Origin: Sneathiella chinensis
GTDB taxonomy: Bacteria; Pseudomonadota; Alphaproteobacteria; Sneathiellales; Sneathiellaceae
Length of the DNA stretch: 64,000 bases
Assembly: GCF_012720115.1 (NCBI RefSeq)
Contig: NZ_VNWN01000004.1
Span: forward strand, 124,001-188,000
Direction: 5' to 3'
Positions 25,659 to 34,334 of this stretch are shown piece after piece. The notes beneath the pieces are model-generated. The model made no database searches and was not told the DNA's origin. It saw only the letters and a program-made list of their open reading frames with translations. Both the position numbers and the translations under genes were made by a program. Each line of letters starts with the position of its first letter. The first letter of the stretch is position 1.

Positions 25659-27785
25659 ATGGCTGATATCGATAACGAGTTAGAAGAAAGGGGCAAGGTA
25701 AACCGCACCCTTTGGTTTTCAGCAGTTATTCTGCTTGCGGTCGTGGTGGCTGGCGTCTGGGGAACTGTTGCGTTTGTTGACAAACAACGCGAGAGGGAAC
25801 TTCAGAACTGGGAAATCAGGCTGGGGATCGTTGCCAATCACCGCAAGGAAAGTGTGGACAACTGGCTGGCCGAGCAGAAAAAGACCATTGCCTCACTGGC
25901 GGAGAATGCGTCCCTTCAGGTTTACCTGACCCAACTGGTTCTTGAGACAAGCGAGAATGGTAGTGAGATTTCTTCCGTGCCGGAAGCAGGCTATCTGATC
26001 AATCTTCTGAACAACCAGGCGGTGATTAGTGGTTTCTGGGAGCCGGAAGAGCCGGAGGTTCGTGCCAATGTGGCGCGGCCGGGGCGGGCCGGGATTGGCC
26101 TGACAGACCGGACCGGGCGCCTGCTGGTGTCCAGCGGCAGTATGCCGCCCATGAACCCGGCGATCCGGGCCGCACTGGCGGAGGCGGATGCCGGGGTTTC
26201 AGCCACAATCGATGTTTATGAAGGATTGAGCGGCGAGCCGACCATGGGCTTTGTTCATCCCGTCTTTGCGGTCCAGCAGGATGGGGACAAGGATAATGTG
26301 ATCGGCTTTATTGTCGGGATCCGCACCATATCGAATTCCCTGTTTCCGTTGCTGATCCAGCCGGGCGATACCCTGAAGACCGGGGAAACCTTTCTGGTCC
26401 GCGAAGATAACGGCCTGATTGAATATATTTCACCGCTGGCCGACGGCACATCGGCCCTGAAGCGGACGTTAAGCGGGGATGATCGGTTGGCGGCGGCCTT
26501 TGTGGTTGGCAAGCCCGGCGGTTTTGCAATCCTGAACAACTATCTTGGCGAAGAGGTTCTGGTGACCGGGCGCAAGATCAACGAAGCGCCGTGGTATCTG
26601 GTGCGCGAGGTCAGCACCCATGAGGCCCTGTCGGAAACCAACAACCGCCTGAATGTGATGCTGGGGGTCTTCCTGCTGCTGATCATCGGGGTCAGTGGCA
26701 CCCTTGTTGCGGTCTGGCGTCACGGGACGTCTCTTCGGGCGGCGGAACTGGCGCGTAAATACAAGGCAACGGCCGAGCATTTACGGGAAAAATCCGAATT
26801 TCTGCGGGTGGTGACCGACCAGCAACCCACCTCCATTGCCGTGTTCGATAAGGACAACCATTATACATTTGCCAACCGGATCGCGGCGGCCGACGCGGAT
26901 ATCGATCAGGATGAACTGATCGGCCGGAAGATCACCTCCATTCTGGGGAAAGAGACCTCTGCCAAGGTGCGTTCCATGTTGGATACGGCCCGTCAGGAAA
27001 ACACCCAGATTTCCGATGTGGTGACATTGGAGGACGAGGGGCGGCCCCGGGTGTTCAAGTCGGACATCATCCCGCTTCGGATAAACCAGAAAGACCCGGA
27101 AAGTGTTCTGGCTGTCATGCAGGATATTACGGATGTGGTTGCCGAGCGGCAGCGGCGCGAAAGTATGCTGCGCAGTCTGGTGTCCACACTGGTGGCCTTC
27201 GTGGACAAGCGCGACCCCTATTCGTCGAACCAGTCAAGGCGGGTGGCCGAAGTCGGGGTTGCCATTGCCGAGGAACTGGGGGCGTCTGACAAGGTTATCC
27301 AGACCGTTGATATTGCCGGGAACCTCATGAATATCGGTAAAATTCTTGTTCCTGTTTCTATCCTGACCAAGACAGGGGAACTGACCGATCAGGAAATGGA
27401 AGCCGTTCGGGATAGCCTCTATTCCAGTGCGGACCTTCTGGAAGGGGTCAAGTTCGACCTGCCGGTTGCCGAAACCCTGCGGCAGTTGCAGGAGCATTGG
27501 GATGGCAGCGGCCAACCCCGTGGCCTGTCCGGGATGGCCATCAACGAGCCCGCCCGTATCATCGCGGTTGCAAACGCGTTTGTTGGTATGGTCAGCCCGC
27601 GGTCTTACCGTCAGGCACTGGATATGAGCAAGGCGATCGAGATCCTGATGGACGGGGCGGACAAGCGCTTTGACCGGAAACCCGTCAGTGCGCTGATCAA
27701 CTATCTCGATAACAAGGGGGGCCGGGAACGTTGGTCCCACTTCGCGGAGATGCCGGAAGATTTGTCTGCGGAAAATGATGAATAA
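25659..27785 (+). CDS. Membrane sensor: Cache-like periplasmic domain, PAS, degenerate HD-GYP (sensor 2)
   Basis: 708 residues: TM1 17-40, a periplasmic Cache-like domain about 45-325 (GLTDRTGRLLVSSG within), TM2 331-353, PAS about 378-497 and an HD-GYP-type domain about 505-690. Every metal ligand position is changed: NQSRRV has Gln525 for His, NLMNIGK has Met-Asn (557-558) for HD, RDSLYS has Ser586 for His, QLQEHWDG lacks the HH, and IAVANAF has Asn639 for Asp. GYP itself reads GQP. It should be catalytically dead. Same architecture as sensor 1 and divergent from the intact lapG. A nucleotide-binding LapD-like role is inferred. A terminator follows. Confidence 0.87.
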   Translation: MADIDNELEERGKVNRTLWFSAVILLAVVVAGVWGTVAFVDKQRERELQNWEIRLGIVANHRKESVDNWLAEQKKTIASLAENASLQVYLTQLVLETSENGSEISSVPEAGYLINLLNNQAVISGFWEPEEPEVRANVARPGRAGIGLTDRTGRLLVSSGSMPPMNPAIRAALAEADAGVSATIDVYEGLSGEPTMGFVHPVFAVQQDGDKDNVIGFIVGIRTISNSLFPLLIQPGDTLKTGETFLVREDNGLIEYISPLADGTSALKRTLSGDDRLAAAFVVGKPGGFAILNNYLGEEVLVTGRKINEAPWYLVREVSTHEALSETNNRLNVMLGVFLLLIIGVSGTLVAVWRHGTSLRAAELARKYKATAEHLREKSEFLRVVTDQQPTSIAVFDKDNHYTFANRIAAADADIDQDELIGRKITSILGKETSAKVRSMLDTARQENTQISDVVTLEDEGRPRVFKSDIIPLRINQKDPESVLAVMQDITDVVAERQRRESMLRSLVSTLVAFVDKRDPYSSNQSRRVAEVGVAIAEELGASDKVIQTVDIAGNLMNIGKILVPVSILTKTGELTDQEMEAVRDSLYSSADLLEGVKFDLPVAETLRQLQEHWDGSGQPRGLSGMAINEPARIIAVANAFVGMVSPRSYRQALDMSKAIEILMDGADKRFDRKPVSALINYLDNKGGRERWSHFAEMPEDLSAENDE

Positions 27786-27787
27786 AC

Positions 27788-27818
27788 GGAAAAAGCGCCC
27801 TTTGAGGCGCTTTTTTTA
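27788..27818 (+). terminator. Intrinsic terminator of sensor 2
   Basis: AAAGCGCC (27792-27799) pairs with GGCGCTTT (27806-27813) over a short loop, followed by a T-run. It lies immediately after the sensor 2 stop and upstream of the convergent LuxR-type gene, which it could also serve. Confidence 0.9.
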
Positions 27819-27854
27819 TAGCAGGCAGTTCCGGGAGATAGGGAGGGCGCGCCC

Positions 27855-28877
27855 TTACAGAATGGGCGTCGCCTGCAGGGCAGCAGGGCCGGTCAGGATC
27901 AGCTTGACCAACTCGCTTTGACGGCTTGTATCGGTTTTACGGAAGACCTGCCGCAATTGGGAACGGACGGTGTGCATGCTGACCCCCCATTCCTCGGCAA
28001 GGTCATCCAGCTTGTGCCCATTGGTCAGCCCCAGTGTCAGGCGCCCTTCCGCTGGCGTCAGGCCATAGAGACGGCAGATGGTGTCCACGGACAGGGTCAC
28101 CGGTTCTGACGGGTCGGAAACGAACAGCACGGCCCCCTTGCCGGCGATCCCGGTACCAATGGGGGCCACCATGGCGGTAAGCGGGGCATCGCGGTTGCTG
28201 CGGGTGATGGACATGGCAAAGTCACTGTCGCCCGAGGCATCCTGTTCCTTTAGTAGGGCATTTTCCAGCAATTCGCCGAGCAATTTGTTTTCTGACGGCA
28301 CCTCGGCGCGGCAAATGCGGTCCCGGTCCAGGATCAGGCCGTCCCCGGCATCCAGAAACCCCTTCGCCTTGTCATTGAAAAAGAGAACCTGCGCCTCGGA
28401 GGTGACCAGAATGACACCCATGGGCAGGCGGTTCAGGACTGCGGTTGCGGATTCAAGAAGCCCCTCTGAGGGTTTTGCCGGTCCCTGTCCGCGCTGGCGT
28501 TCAATGGCGTTGATCAGGCTTCTCGCCATGCCGGAGCTGGTAAGTTGGCTGCGGATCAGAAAATCCTGCGCCCCGTGCCGAATGGCGGGGTGACCGACAT
28601 TTTCCTCATCTTCCGTCAGCAGAACAACGGGGATTGCCGGAAACGTTTTTCGCAAGGATTGCAGTTTTTCAAGGCCGTCCCCGTTGAGCAAATCGCCATC
28701 CAGAAGAAAAATATCGGCGTTGCCGGGGTCCTGTTGGTTGATCAGGGCGGTTATGTCCGTGACATGATGCAGGTCGAAGTCTGGCTTCTTGATGTTGGAA
28801 AAAAGCCATCCCATCTGTTGGGCATCGCCTTCCTTGTCTCCAACAAACAGGACTTTTGCATTTAAGATAGTACTCAT
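27855..28877 (-). CDS. Receiver-like / PAS-like / LuxR-type DNA-binding regulator
   Basis: 340 residues from ATG 28877. The N-terminal receiver-like domain has the phospho-acceptor-like Asp in FLLDGD. The acidic pocket is reduced (LFVGDKEGD instead of two acids) and the usual Lys is Arg (FLIRSQ). A middle PAS-like part (about 150-260: GVILVTSEAQVLFFNDKAKGF) leads to a GerE/LuxR HTH at the C-terminus (LTPAEGRLTLGLTNG, then WGVSMHTVRSQLRQVFRKT). It probably does not use classic phosphorylation. It is convergent with sensor 2 and may regulate the neighbouring adhesin genes; the target is unknown. A TTG at 28913 is an alternative start. Confidence 0.85.
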   Translation of the reverse strand: MSTILNAKVLFVGDKEGDAQQMGWLFSNIKKPDFDLHHVTDITALINQQDPGNADIFLLDGDLLNGDGLEKLQSLRKTFPAIPVVLLTEDEENVGHPAIRHGAQDFLIRSQLTSSGMARSLINAIERQRGQGPAKPSEGLLESATAVLNRLPMGVILVTSEAQVLFFNDKAKGFLDAGDGLILDRDRICRAEVPSENKLLGELLENALLKEQDASGDSDFAMSITRSNRDAPLTAMVAPIGTGIAGKGAVLFVSDPSEPVTLSVDTICRLYGLTPAEGRLTLGLTNGHKLDDLAEEWGVSMHTVRSQLRQVFRKTDTSRQSELVKLILTGPAALQATPIL

Positions 28878-28918
28878 CTTGTGCGCCGACTCTTTGATCT
28901 TCCTGTCACTCAAATAAC

Positions 28919-28939
28919 TTCAGGATTTTTTATCCTGAA
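28919..28939. promoter_or_regulatory. Inverted repeat upstream of the LuxR-type gene
   Basis: TTCAGGAT (28919-28926) and ATCCTGAA (28932-28939) form a perfect 8-bp inverted repeat with a T5 spacer, 42 bp upstream of ATG 28877. It could be an operator, perhaps for autoregulation, or a 5'-leader hairpin. Confidence 0.4.
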
Positions 28940-29168
28940 AGCCCGTTAATCCGATTGCCTTTTGACTTTCACATTTTCTTCCAAGCGCTTATCGTCGGGC
29001 GCGTTGGAACAGCCAGTACCCTACGTGGGAAAGGTGAAACATTTAATAACAATGAACCATGATTTTTGATCAATGATCCCTTAAACGTTTACATAATAGT
29101 TACATTTGAAACAAACAATTTTCGTCAATTCGGCGGGAAGTGTCAATTTTGCCATAAGGTTTAATACT

Positions 29169-29747
29169 GTGCCGCCCAAGAAACAGACCCACTATACATA
29201 CATTTCCTTTAACAAACCTTTCGGCGTTCTCAGTCAATTTACCAGCGAGGGGGGACATCCCGCCCTTTCCGGGTTTGATTTGCCGAAGGAGGTTTACGCG
29301 GCTGGCCGCCTTGATCGGGATAGTGAGGGGCTTCTTGTCCTTTGTAATGATGGTCGCTTTATCAAGAAACTGCTTGATCCGGAATTTGCCCATCCCCGGA
29401 CCTATTGGGCACAGGTAGAAGGAATCCCGGATGAAAAGGCGCTTCAGGCGTTGCGAAGCGGACCGGTTATCAAGGGATACAAGTGCAAGCCCTGCAAGGC
29501 GACCCTGCTGGCCCCGCAACCGGACGTACCGCAGAGAAATCCCCCGATCCGTGAACGAAAGGAAATCCCCACAAGCTGGCTGGAACTGACCCTGACAGAA
29601 GGCAAGAACCGGCAGGTCAGACGTATGACTGCCGCCGTGGGGTTTCCGACCTTGCGTTTGATCCGGGTGGCCATCGGCAACCTGAAACTGGGCGATCTGG
29701 AGCCGGGCTCATGGCGCGCCATCCGCCGCGAAGACATCCTGCCCTGA
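29169..29747 (+). CDS. rluE: RluE-like rRNA large-subunit pseudouridine synthase
   Basis: 193 residues from GTG 29169, which has AAGG 8-9 bp upstream. RsuA/RluE-family enzymes convert U to pseudouridine in rRNA. The start YISFNKPFGVLSQFT and the catalytic Asp in GRLDRDSEGLLVL are diagnostic; GKNRQVRRMTAAVGFPTLRLIR completes the C-terminal family motif. There is no S4 domain, as in RluE, which acts on 23S U2457 in E. coli. An upstream TTG at 29106 would lengthen it by 21 residues but lacks a Shine-Dalgarno. Confidence 0.88.
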   Translation: MPPKKQTHYTYISFNKPFGVLSQFTSEGGHPALSGFDLPKEVYAAGRLDRDSEGLLVLCNDGRFIKKLLDPEFAHPRTYWAQVEGIPDEKALQALRSGPVIKGYKCKPCKATLLAPQPDVPQRNPPIRERKEIPTSWLELTLTEGKNRQVRRMTAAVGFPTLRLIRVAIGNLKLGDLEPGSWRAIRREDILP

Positions 29748-29796
29748 CAGGGAGGAAGGGCCTTCGCGGCAGGCGCGTTCCAAATCGGGGACAGGA

Positions 29797-30621
29797 TCAG
29801 TGGGCGAACAGCACGGGCGCTGTCATGTGATCCAGGATTTCCTGTGTGGCACCCCCCAGAATCATTTCCCGGATACGGCTGTGGCCATAGGCGCCCATCA
29901 CCAGCATGTCGGCACTGTAATCCACAAGGGAATCCAGCATCGCATTGCCGGCACTGACATCTTTCCAGTGTCCCACCTTGCATTCCGCCTTCACGCCGTG
30001 GCGTTCCAGATGGGCAAGCATGGCCGCGTCCGGACCGCTTTGGTCCTTGGAAGGGTTGATGCTGAGCAGGGTGACCTTCTTTCCTGCTTTCAGGAAGGGC
30101 ATGGCTTCATGAATGGCCCGGGATGATTCCCGTGTGTTGTTCCAGCCAACCAGAATATGGTCGCCAAAATTCTTGAAATTCCCGGCATAGGGGATCGCAA
30201 GGATCGGCCGCGCACAACTGACGACCAGATCGTTGATCAGGGTCAGATAGGGGGCGGATTCGGATTTTTGCGGATCGACCTGTCCAACCACCACAAGGTC
30301 GGCTGTCAGCGCATATTTATTCACCACATCGGGGGCATAGCCTTCCTCGATAATGACGCTGACAGGGACATTGACGCGGGCGGCCAGTTCTTCCAGCTTG
30401 GCCTTGCAGGCCAGCGCTTTCTTGTTTTCCAGTTCCAGCGTCTGTTCCGTATATTCCGGAGGGATGTAGCCCATGAAAGACGTGGGTGGTGTAATGGGTG
30501 GGATGGAATAGACACCGACCAAAGCAGCATTGTTTTGTGTGGCGATACCCAGTGCCGCCTCCACTCTGCTGTCAAGATTTTCGTCACTCGCGAGATGCAA
30601 CAGGATCGTTTTTATAGACAT
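29797..30621 (-). CDS. Tandem universal stress protein (UspA family)
   Basis: 274 residues with two Usp domains. The C-terminal one keeps the ATP-binding pattern GAYGHSRIREMILGG (G-2x-G-9x-G type). The N-terminal one ends with DLVVVGQ and ARPILAIPYAG and is less conserved. Tandem Usp proteins in alphaproteobacteria are commonly induced by low oxygen or starvation. A near-consensus FNR/FixK-like half-palindrome is about 70 bp upstream (30691-30704). It is monocistronic. Confidence 0.9.
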   Translation of the reverse strand: MSIKTILLHLASDENLDSRVEAALGIATQNNAALVGVYSIPPITPPTSFMGYIPPEYTEQTLELENKKALACKAKLEELAARVNVPVSVIIEEGYAPDVVNKYALTADLVVVGQVDPQKSESAPYLTLINDLVVSCARPILAIPYAGNFKNFGDHILVGWNNTRESSRAIHEAMPFLKAGKKVTLLSINPSKDQSGPDAAMLAHLERHGVKAECKVGHWKDVSAGNAMLDSLVDYSADMLVMGAYGHSRIREMILGGATQEILDHMTAPVLFAH

Positions 30622-30690
30622 TTTGAGCCCTCTTTTTGTGCGAATTGAACCGTTATTATTAAAAATTACACGCTGTCAGGTCCAATCTGT

Positions 30691-30704
30691 TTGATCTGGA
30701 ACAA
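30691..30704. promoter_or_regulatory. FNR/FixK-like site upstream of the usp gene
   Basis: TTGAT-CTGG-AACAA matches TTGAT-N4-ATCAA at nine of ten positions. It lies 70 bp before the usp start and about 185 bp before the nitroreductase start. Usp genes are often FNR-type targets. No regulator gene of that type is in the window, so this rests on the motif only. Confidence 0.35.
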
Positions 30705-30888
30705 GTTTTTGCAAAAAACCTTATAAACTGTGAAGGATGTAAAAGCATGATGCAAGGGGATTAGGCCATTCGGGACAGGAAGGGAGCCCGGAACCGGTGC
30801 AGCCCCGGAAAATCCGATAGTTTTTGCACCGCCGTCCGGTTAAGGTGTGCCCGGACTTCAGTTTCAGGTATTTCAGGATAGACACGTC

Positions 30889-31458
30889 ATGGACGCATTG
30901 ACCGCACTGTTTACACGCAAATCCGCTGCGGCGCTGACGGAACCGGCCCCGGACGAGGGGGAACTTCGGGAAATGTTCCGGGCCGCAGTCAGGGCACCGG
31001 ACCATGGGGCCATCCGTCCCTGGCGATTTATTGTGTTCAGGGGGGAGAGCCGGGCCGATCTTGGGGCCATCCTGAAAGACTGTGCCCGGAAGTCTGATCC
31101 CGCCGCGACGGAGGCGGCCCTTGAAAAGGCCGCGCTGAAACCGTTTCGCGCGCCGCTTGTCATCGCCGTGATTGCAACTGTTTGCGATCATCCGAAGGTT
31201 CCAGCCATTGAGCAGGTGATTTCCGCTGGCGCCGCCGCACAGAATATCATGCTGGCGGCCCATGCCATGGGGTTCGCCGGAATTTGGCGAACCGGTGCCC
31301 CCTGTTATGACGAAAGTGTCCGGGGTGCGCTTGGGGTCGCGGGAGAGGATCAGATCGTCGGCTTTCTGTATCTGGGGTCCGCCCGCACGGTGCCGCCCCT
31401 GCCGGACTGCGACCCGGATGCGTTTGTTGAATACTGGGAAACGGCGGGCAGGTCTTAA
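30889..31458 (+). CDS. Nitroreductase family protein (YdjA-like)
   Basis: 189 residues, FMN-dependent nitroreductase fold. The N-terminus MDALTALFTRKSA is followed by EMFRAAVRAPDHGAIRPWRF, the typical FMN-phosphate-binding stretch of the YdjA subgroup. GAAAQNIMLAAHAMGFAGIW in the middle and FLYLGSA near the end also fit. These small enzymes reduce nitro compounds or quinones with NAD(P)H; the physiological substrate is unknown. ATG 30889 is preceded by AGGATAG; a GTG at 30847 is an unlikely earlier start. Confidence 0.88.
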   Translation: MDALTALFTRKSAAALTEPAPDEGELREMFRAAVRAPDHGAIRPWRFIVFRGESRADLGAILKDCARKSDPAATEAALEKAALKPFRAPLVIAVIATVCDHPKVPAIEQVISAGAAAQNIMLAAHAMGFAGIWRTGAPCYDESVRGALGVAGEDQIVGFLYLGSARTVPPLPDCDPDAFVEYWETAGRS

Positions 31459-31489
31459 TTTTTACACAATCCTGACGGTGAATTGCTTG

Positions 31490-31501
31490 CAGTGATCACT
31501 G
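31490..31501. promoter_or_regulatory. 12-bp perfect palindrome upstream of the Skp-like gene
   Basis: CAGTGATCACTG is a perfect palindrome 66 bp before the Skp-like start. It may be an operator in that promoter. No known consensus is recognised, and a 12-bp palindrome can arise by chance. Confidence 0.25.
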
Positions 31502-31567
31502 GTGATTTGTTAGTTTAACCGAAGTTTTGAACACGGCTGTGTCGTCAAATTTGATTGGGGTAATTCT

Positions 31568-32137
31568 TTGCTGAAAAAAATGAAACTGCTTGCGTGCCTG
31601 TCTCTTGTGTCGCTGGCAATAGGTGCAACCGATATTAATCATGCAAACGCGCAAGGGACCCCGCCGGCCGCCAAGGTTGCCGTTGTTGATGTGATCAAGG
31701 TTCTGAACGAGTCCGAGCCGTGGAAAAAAGCCCGTGAAGAGATCAAGGCCCGGACAGACGAGGTCCAGAATGACCTGAATACCCGGGGCAAGGATATCAA
31801 GGCCCGCAGCGAGGAACTGGATCGGCAGAAGGCCATTCTGGCACCGGATGTCTTTCAGACACGACGCGGGGAACTGGCGAAGGAAATGCAGTCCTTGCAG
31901 CGGGAAGCGCAGATTTCCAACAACAAGCTGAACAATGTGTTGAACGAGATCCGGTTGCGTCTTCGCGGGGTCATTGTCCAGATCGCGGCGAAGGTTTCCA
32001 CCGAACGGGGCATGAATATCGGTTTTGACCGGGCGGATGTAATCTATTTCGGGGACCAGATGGATATCACCGACGAGGTTCTGAAGCGGTTCAATGCGTC
32101 AGATACCAAGATCGAGATTACTGTCGACAAGCAGTAA
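31568..32137 (+). CDS. OmpH/Skp-family periplasmic chaperone
   Basis: 189 residues: a signal peptide ending near INHANA, then VAVVDVIKVLNESEPWKKAREEIKAR, a long charged coiled-coil section and IGFDRADVIYFGDQMDITDEVLKRFN at the end. This is the OmpH/Skp pattern: a trimeric chaperone escorting outer membrane proteins through the periplasm. It is not next to bamA or lpxD as skp usually is, so it may be a paralogue with a special client. Start TTG 31568 (GGGG upstream) or ATG 31580. A hairpin terminator follows. Confidence 0.85.
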   Translation: MLKKMKLLACLSLVSLAIGATDINHANAQGTPPAAKVAVVDVIKVLNESEPWKKAREEIKARTDEVQNDLNTRGKDIKARSEELDRQKAILAPDVFQTRRGELAKEMQSLQREAQISNNKLNNVLNEIRLRLRGVIVQIAAKVSTERGMNIGFDRADVIYFGDQMDITDEVLKRFNASDTKIEITVDKQ

Positions 32138-32146
32138 ACGCACAGC

Positions 32147-32180
32147 AAGGCGAGGGGTCAAATCCTCGCCTTTAGTTTTT
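32147..32180 (+). terminator. Terminator of the Skp-like gene, overlapping the end of add
   Basis: AAGGCGAGG (32147-32155) pairs with CCTCGCCTT (32164-32172), followed by TTTAGTTTTT. It serves the Skp-like gene on the plus strand, and its right arm encodes the last codons of the convergent adenosine deaminase gene. Confidence 0.85.
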
Positions 32181-33123
32181 CTTTCAGTTCTTCGTCACAG
32201 AAAGCCGCATCCAGTGCATTTCGGGTAATGGTCTGCAGGTCTTTCAGGTCCAGGTTCGCCGCTTTGGCCACACGGTCATATTCCTTGCCAATGCTTGTCG
32301 CGAAGAAGGGCGGGTCATCAGAATTCAGGGTGACAATGCAGCCCGCTTCCATGAAGTCCCGGAACGGGTGGGTTTGGTAATCCTGAAACAGACCGGTGGC
32401 AATATTGCTGCCGGGGCAAAGTTCCAACGGGATTTTCCGGTCCGCCAGTTCCTCAACCAGTAGCGGGTCCTCCCCCGCCCGGACGCCATGTCCGATCCGG
32501 CTGACAGGCAGGGCATCCAGTGTGGCGCGAATGCTTTCCGGTCCGCCAAATTCCCCCGCATGATTGGTTGTCTGATATCCGGCGGCATGAACCAGATCAA
32601 AGGCGGGTTTGAAATCGGTAGGCTGATACTGGGCTTCGTCGCCGCCCATTCCGAACCCGACAACATAGGGGTGCGGGTTTTCCGTAAAGGCGCGGGCAAT
32701 GTTCATGGCCCTGCCCGGCCCAAGATGCCGCACACAGGTTACGATAACCCGGCCTTCAATCTGGAAATCCCGGCGGGCGTCATCAATGCCGGCAGCAATC
32801 CCGTCGAGATGATCCGTATAGCTGATCCCGGCCTCTGCCGCATGGTCGGGGGATGAAAAAGTCTCCACATAGAGGACATCCTCAAGGGCGCAGCGGCGAA
32901 GATAATCATAGGTCACCGCCCGGTAATCATCCTTTGATCGAATAGCGGCGGCGGCCTTGTCATAGCAGGACAGGAAGTCCCAGAAATCCGTCCAGGCGAA
33001 TTCCCCGTCGGACTTGAAGGTGGACGGGTCCAGGTTGGCTCCGTTGCCTGCGGCCAGCTTTTTCACAAGGGCCGGGGTTGCCGTCCCTTCCAGATGGACA
33101 TGAAGTTCGGCTTTTTTGACCAT
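32158..33123 (-). CDS. add: Adenosine deaminase family protein
   Basis: 321 residues. The zinc motif HVHLEG sits at residues 8-13 (KAELHVHLEGT); later come HAGEFGGPESI, RIGHGVRAGEDP, and SLNSDDPPFF with the catalytic Asp pair. The family hydrolyses adenosine or deoxyadenosine to inosine or deoxyinosine; some relatives act on adenine. In this operon, which feeds nucleosides to PNP, adenosine deaminase fits best. ATG 33123 is 2 bp after the deoB stop. Last gene of the long nucleoside operon. Confidence 0.9.
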   Translation of the reverse strand: MVKKAELHVHLEGTATPALVKKLAAGNGANLDPSTFKSDGEFAWTDFWDFLSCYDKAAAAIRSKDDYRAVTYDYLRRCALEDVLYVETFSSPDHAAEAGISYTDHLDGIAAGIDDARRDFQIEGRVIVTCVRHLGPGRAMNIARAFTENPHPYVVGFGMGGDEAQYQPTDFKPAFDLVHAAGYQTTNHAGEFGGPESIRATLDALPVSRIGHGVRAGEDPLLVEELADRKIPLELCPGSNIATGLFQDYQTHPFRDFMEAGCIVTLNSDDPPFFATSIGKEYDRVAKAANLDLKDLQTITRNALDAAFCDEELKEKLKARI

Positions 33124-33125
33124 GA

Positions 33126-34334
33126 TTATTCCACGAACGAGGTGCCTTGCCGCAAAGCAGGCAGGCCCAGATGGCTGGCAATGGATTGTCCGATATCGGC
33201 AAAGGTGTCCCGCTCGCCGATGAAACCGGACGGGTGGGTGCGGGAAAACCCGACAATGGGAACGACTTCCCGTGTGTGGTCGGTTCCGGTCCATGTGGGA
33301 TCGCAGCCATGATCCGCGGTCATCAACAGTAGGTCGTCTTCCTGCAGGCGGTCCAGAAGTTCGGGCAGGCGGGCGTCGAATTCCTCCAGTGCCTGGGCAT
33401 ACCCGGCCACATTCCGCCGGTGGCCGTAGGACTGGTCAAAATCAACAAAGTTGGTAAAGACGAGCGAGCCGGGGGTCGCCCGGTCAAAGGCTGCCAGCGT
33501 GGCATCGAACAGGGCCATGTTGCCCGCGGCCTTGACCACTTCCCCTGTGCCCTGATGGGCGAAGATATCACCAATCTTGCCAACGGAAATGACCTGACGG
33601 CCAGCCCCTGTCATTACGTCAAGAAGGGTTGGTTCTGGCGGGGGGACGGCAAGGTCCTTGCGGTTGGGGGTTCGCTCGAAGGTGCCGGGCTCCCCGATGA
33701 AGGGGCGGGCGATGACCCGGCCGATATCCAGCACATCGACAAGCTTGCGGGCCTCTGCGCAGAGGTCATAAAGACGTTGGAGCCCGAAGGTTTCCTCATG
33801 GGCCGCGATCTGCAGCACACTATCCGCGGAGGTGTAGAGGATGGGCCGACCGGTCTCCATATGCTCCTGTCCGAACCGTTCGATAATCTCGGTCCCGGAG
33901 GCATGGCAATTCCCAAGGAAGCCGGGAAGGTTGCAGACCTGTTTCAGGGTCTCGGTCAGGGCGCGGGGGAAGCAGGGGACTGTTTTCGGGAAATATCCCC
34001 AATCAAACAGGACCGGAACCCCGGCCATTTCCCAATGCCCCGATGGGGTGTCCTTGCCTTTGCTGAGTTCCTGTGCGTATCCGTAAATTCCGGTGGGCGT
34101 TACCCCGTTGCTGACAGGACCGCCGGTCTTGGCACGGTGGGCGGCATGAAGACCCAGTCGTTCCAGATTGGGCAATTCAAGCGGGCCGGTGCGGTGTTCA
34201 TTGTCCGCCTTGCCGGCGCGGGCGGCCTCCATGATATGGCCGAAGGTATCCGCGCCCTGATCACCGAACTGGTCCGCGTCCCGTGCGGCCCCTAGTCCAA
34301 AGCTGTCCAGAACCAAAAGGATCGCTCTGCTCAT
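33126..34334 (-). CDS. deoB: Phosphopentomutase
   Basis: 402 residues, an alkaline-phosphatase-superfamily metalloenzyme that interconverts (deoxy)ribose 1-phosphate and 5-phosphate. Start [17 protein letters not shown] carries the first metal-binding Asp; later [23 protein letters not shown], and [19 protein letters not shown] are DeoB signatures. Length is standard. It overlaps the deoA end by 4 bp. In the pathway it takes the sugar 1-phosphates from PNP and DeoA to DeoC. Confidence 0.97.
   Translation of the reverse strand: MSRAILLVLDSFGLGAARDADQFGDQGADTFGHIMEAARAGKADNEHRTGPLELPNLERLGLHAAHRAKTGGPVSNGVTPTGIYGYAQELSKGKDTPSGHWEMAGVPVLFDWGYFPKTVPCFPRALTETLKQVCNLPGFLGNCHASGTEIIERFGQEHMETGRPILYTSADSVLQIAAHEETFGLQRLYDLCAEARKLVDVLDIGRVIARPFIGEPGTFERTPNRKDLAVPPPEPTLLDVMTGAGRQVISVGKIGDIFAHQGTGEVVKAAGNMALFDATLAAFDRATPGSLVFTNFVDFDQSYGHRRNVAGYAQALEEFDARLPELLDRLQEDDLLLMTADHGCDPTWTGTDHTREVVPIVGFSRTHPSGFIGERDTFADIGQSIASHLGLPALRQGTSFVE

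Noticed and set aside
15770-27785. The two sensors as active c-di-GMP phosphodiesterases
   Set aside because: Both lack the HD pair and the HH of HHE; sensor 2 lacks all ligand positions, so classic HD-GYP activity is unlikely.
15135-28913. A giant RTX/Lap adhesin gene as substrate of the exporter
   Set aside because: No long repetitive frame and no RTX nonapeptides were seen in the window. The substrate must be encoded elsewhere.
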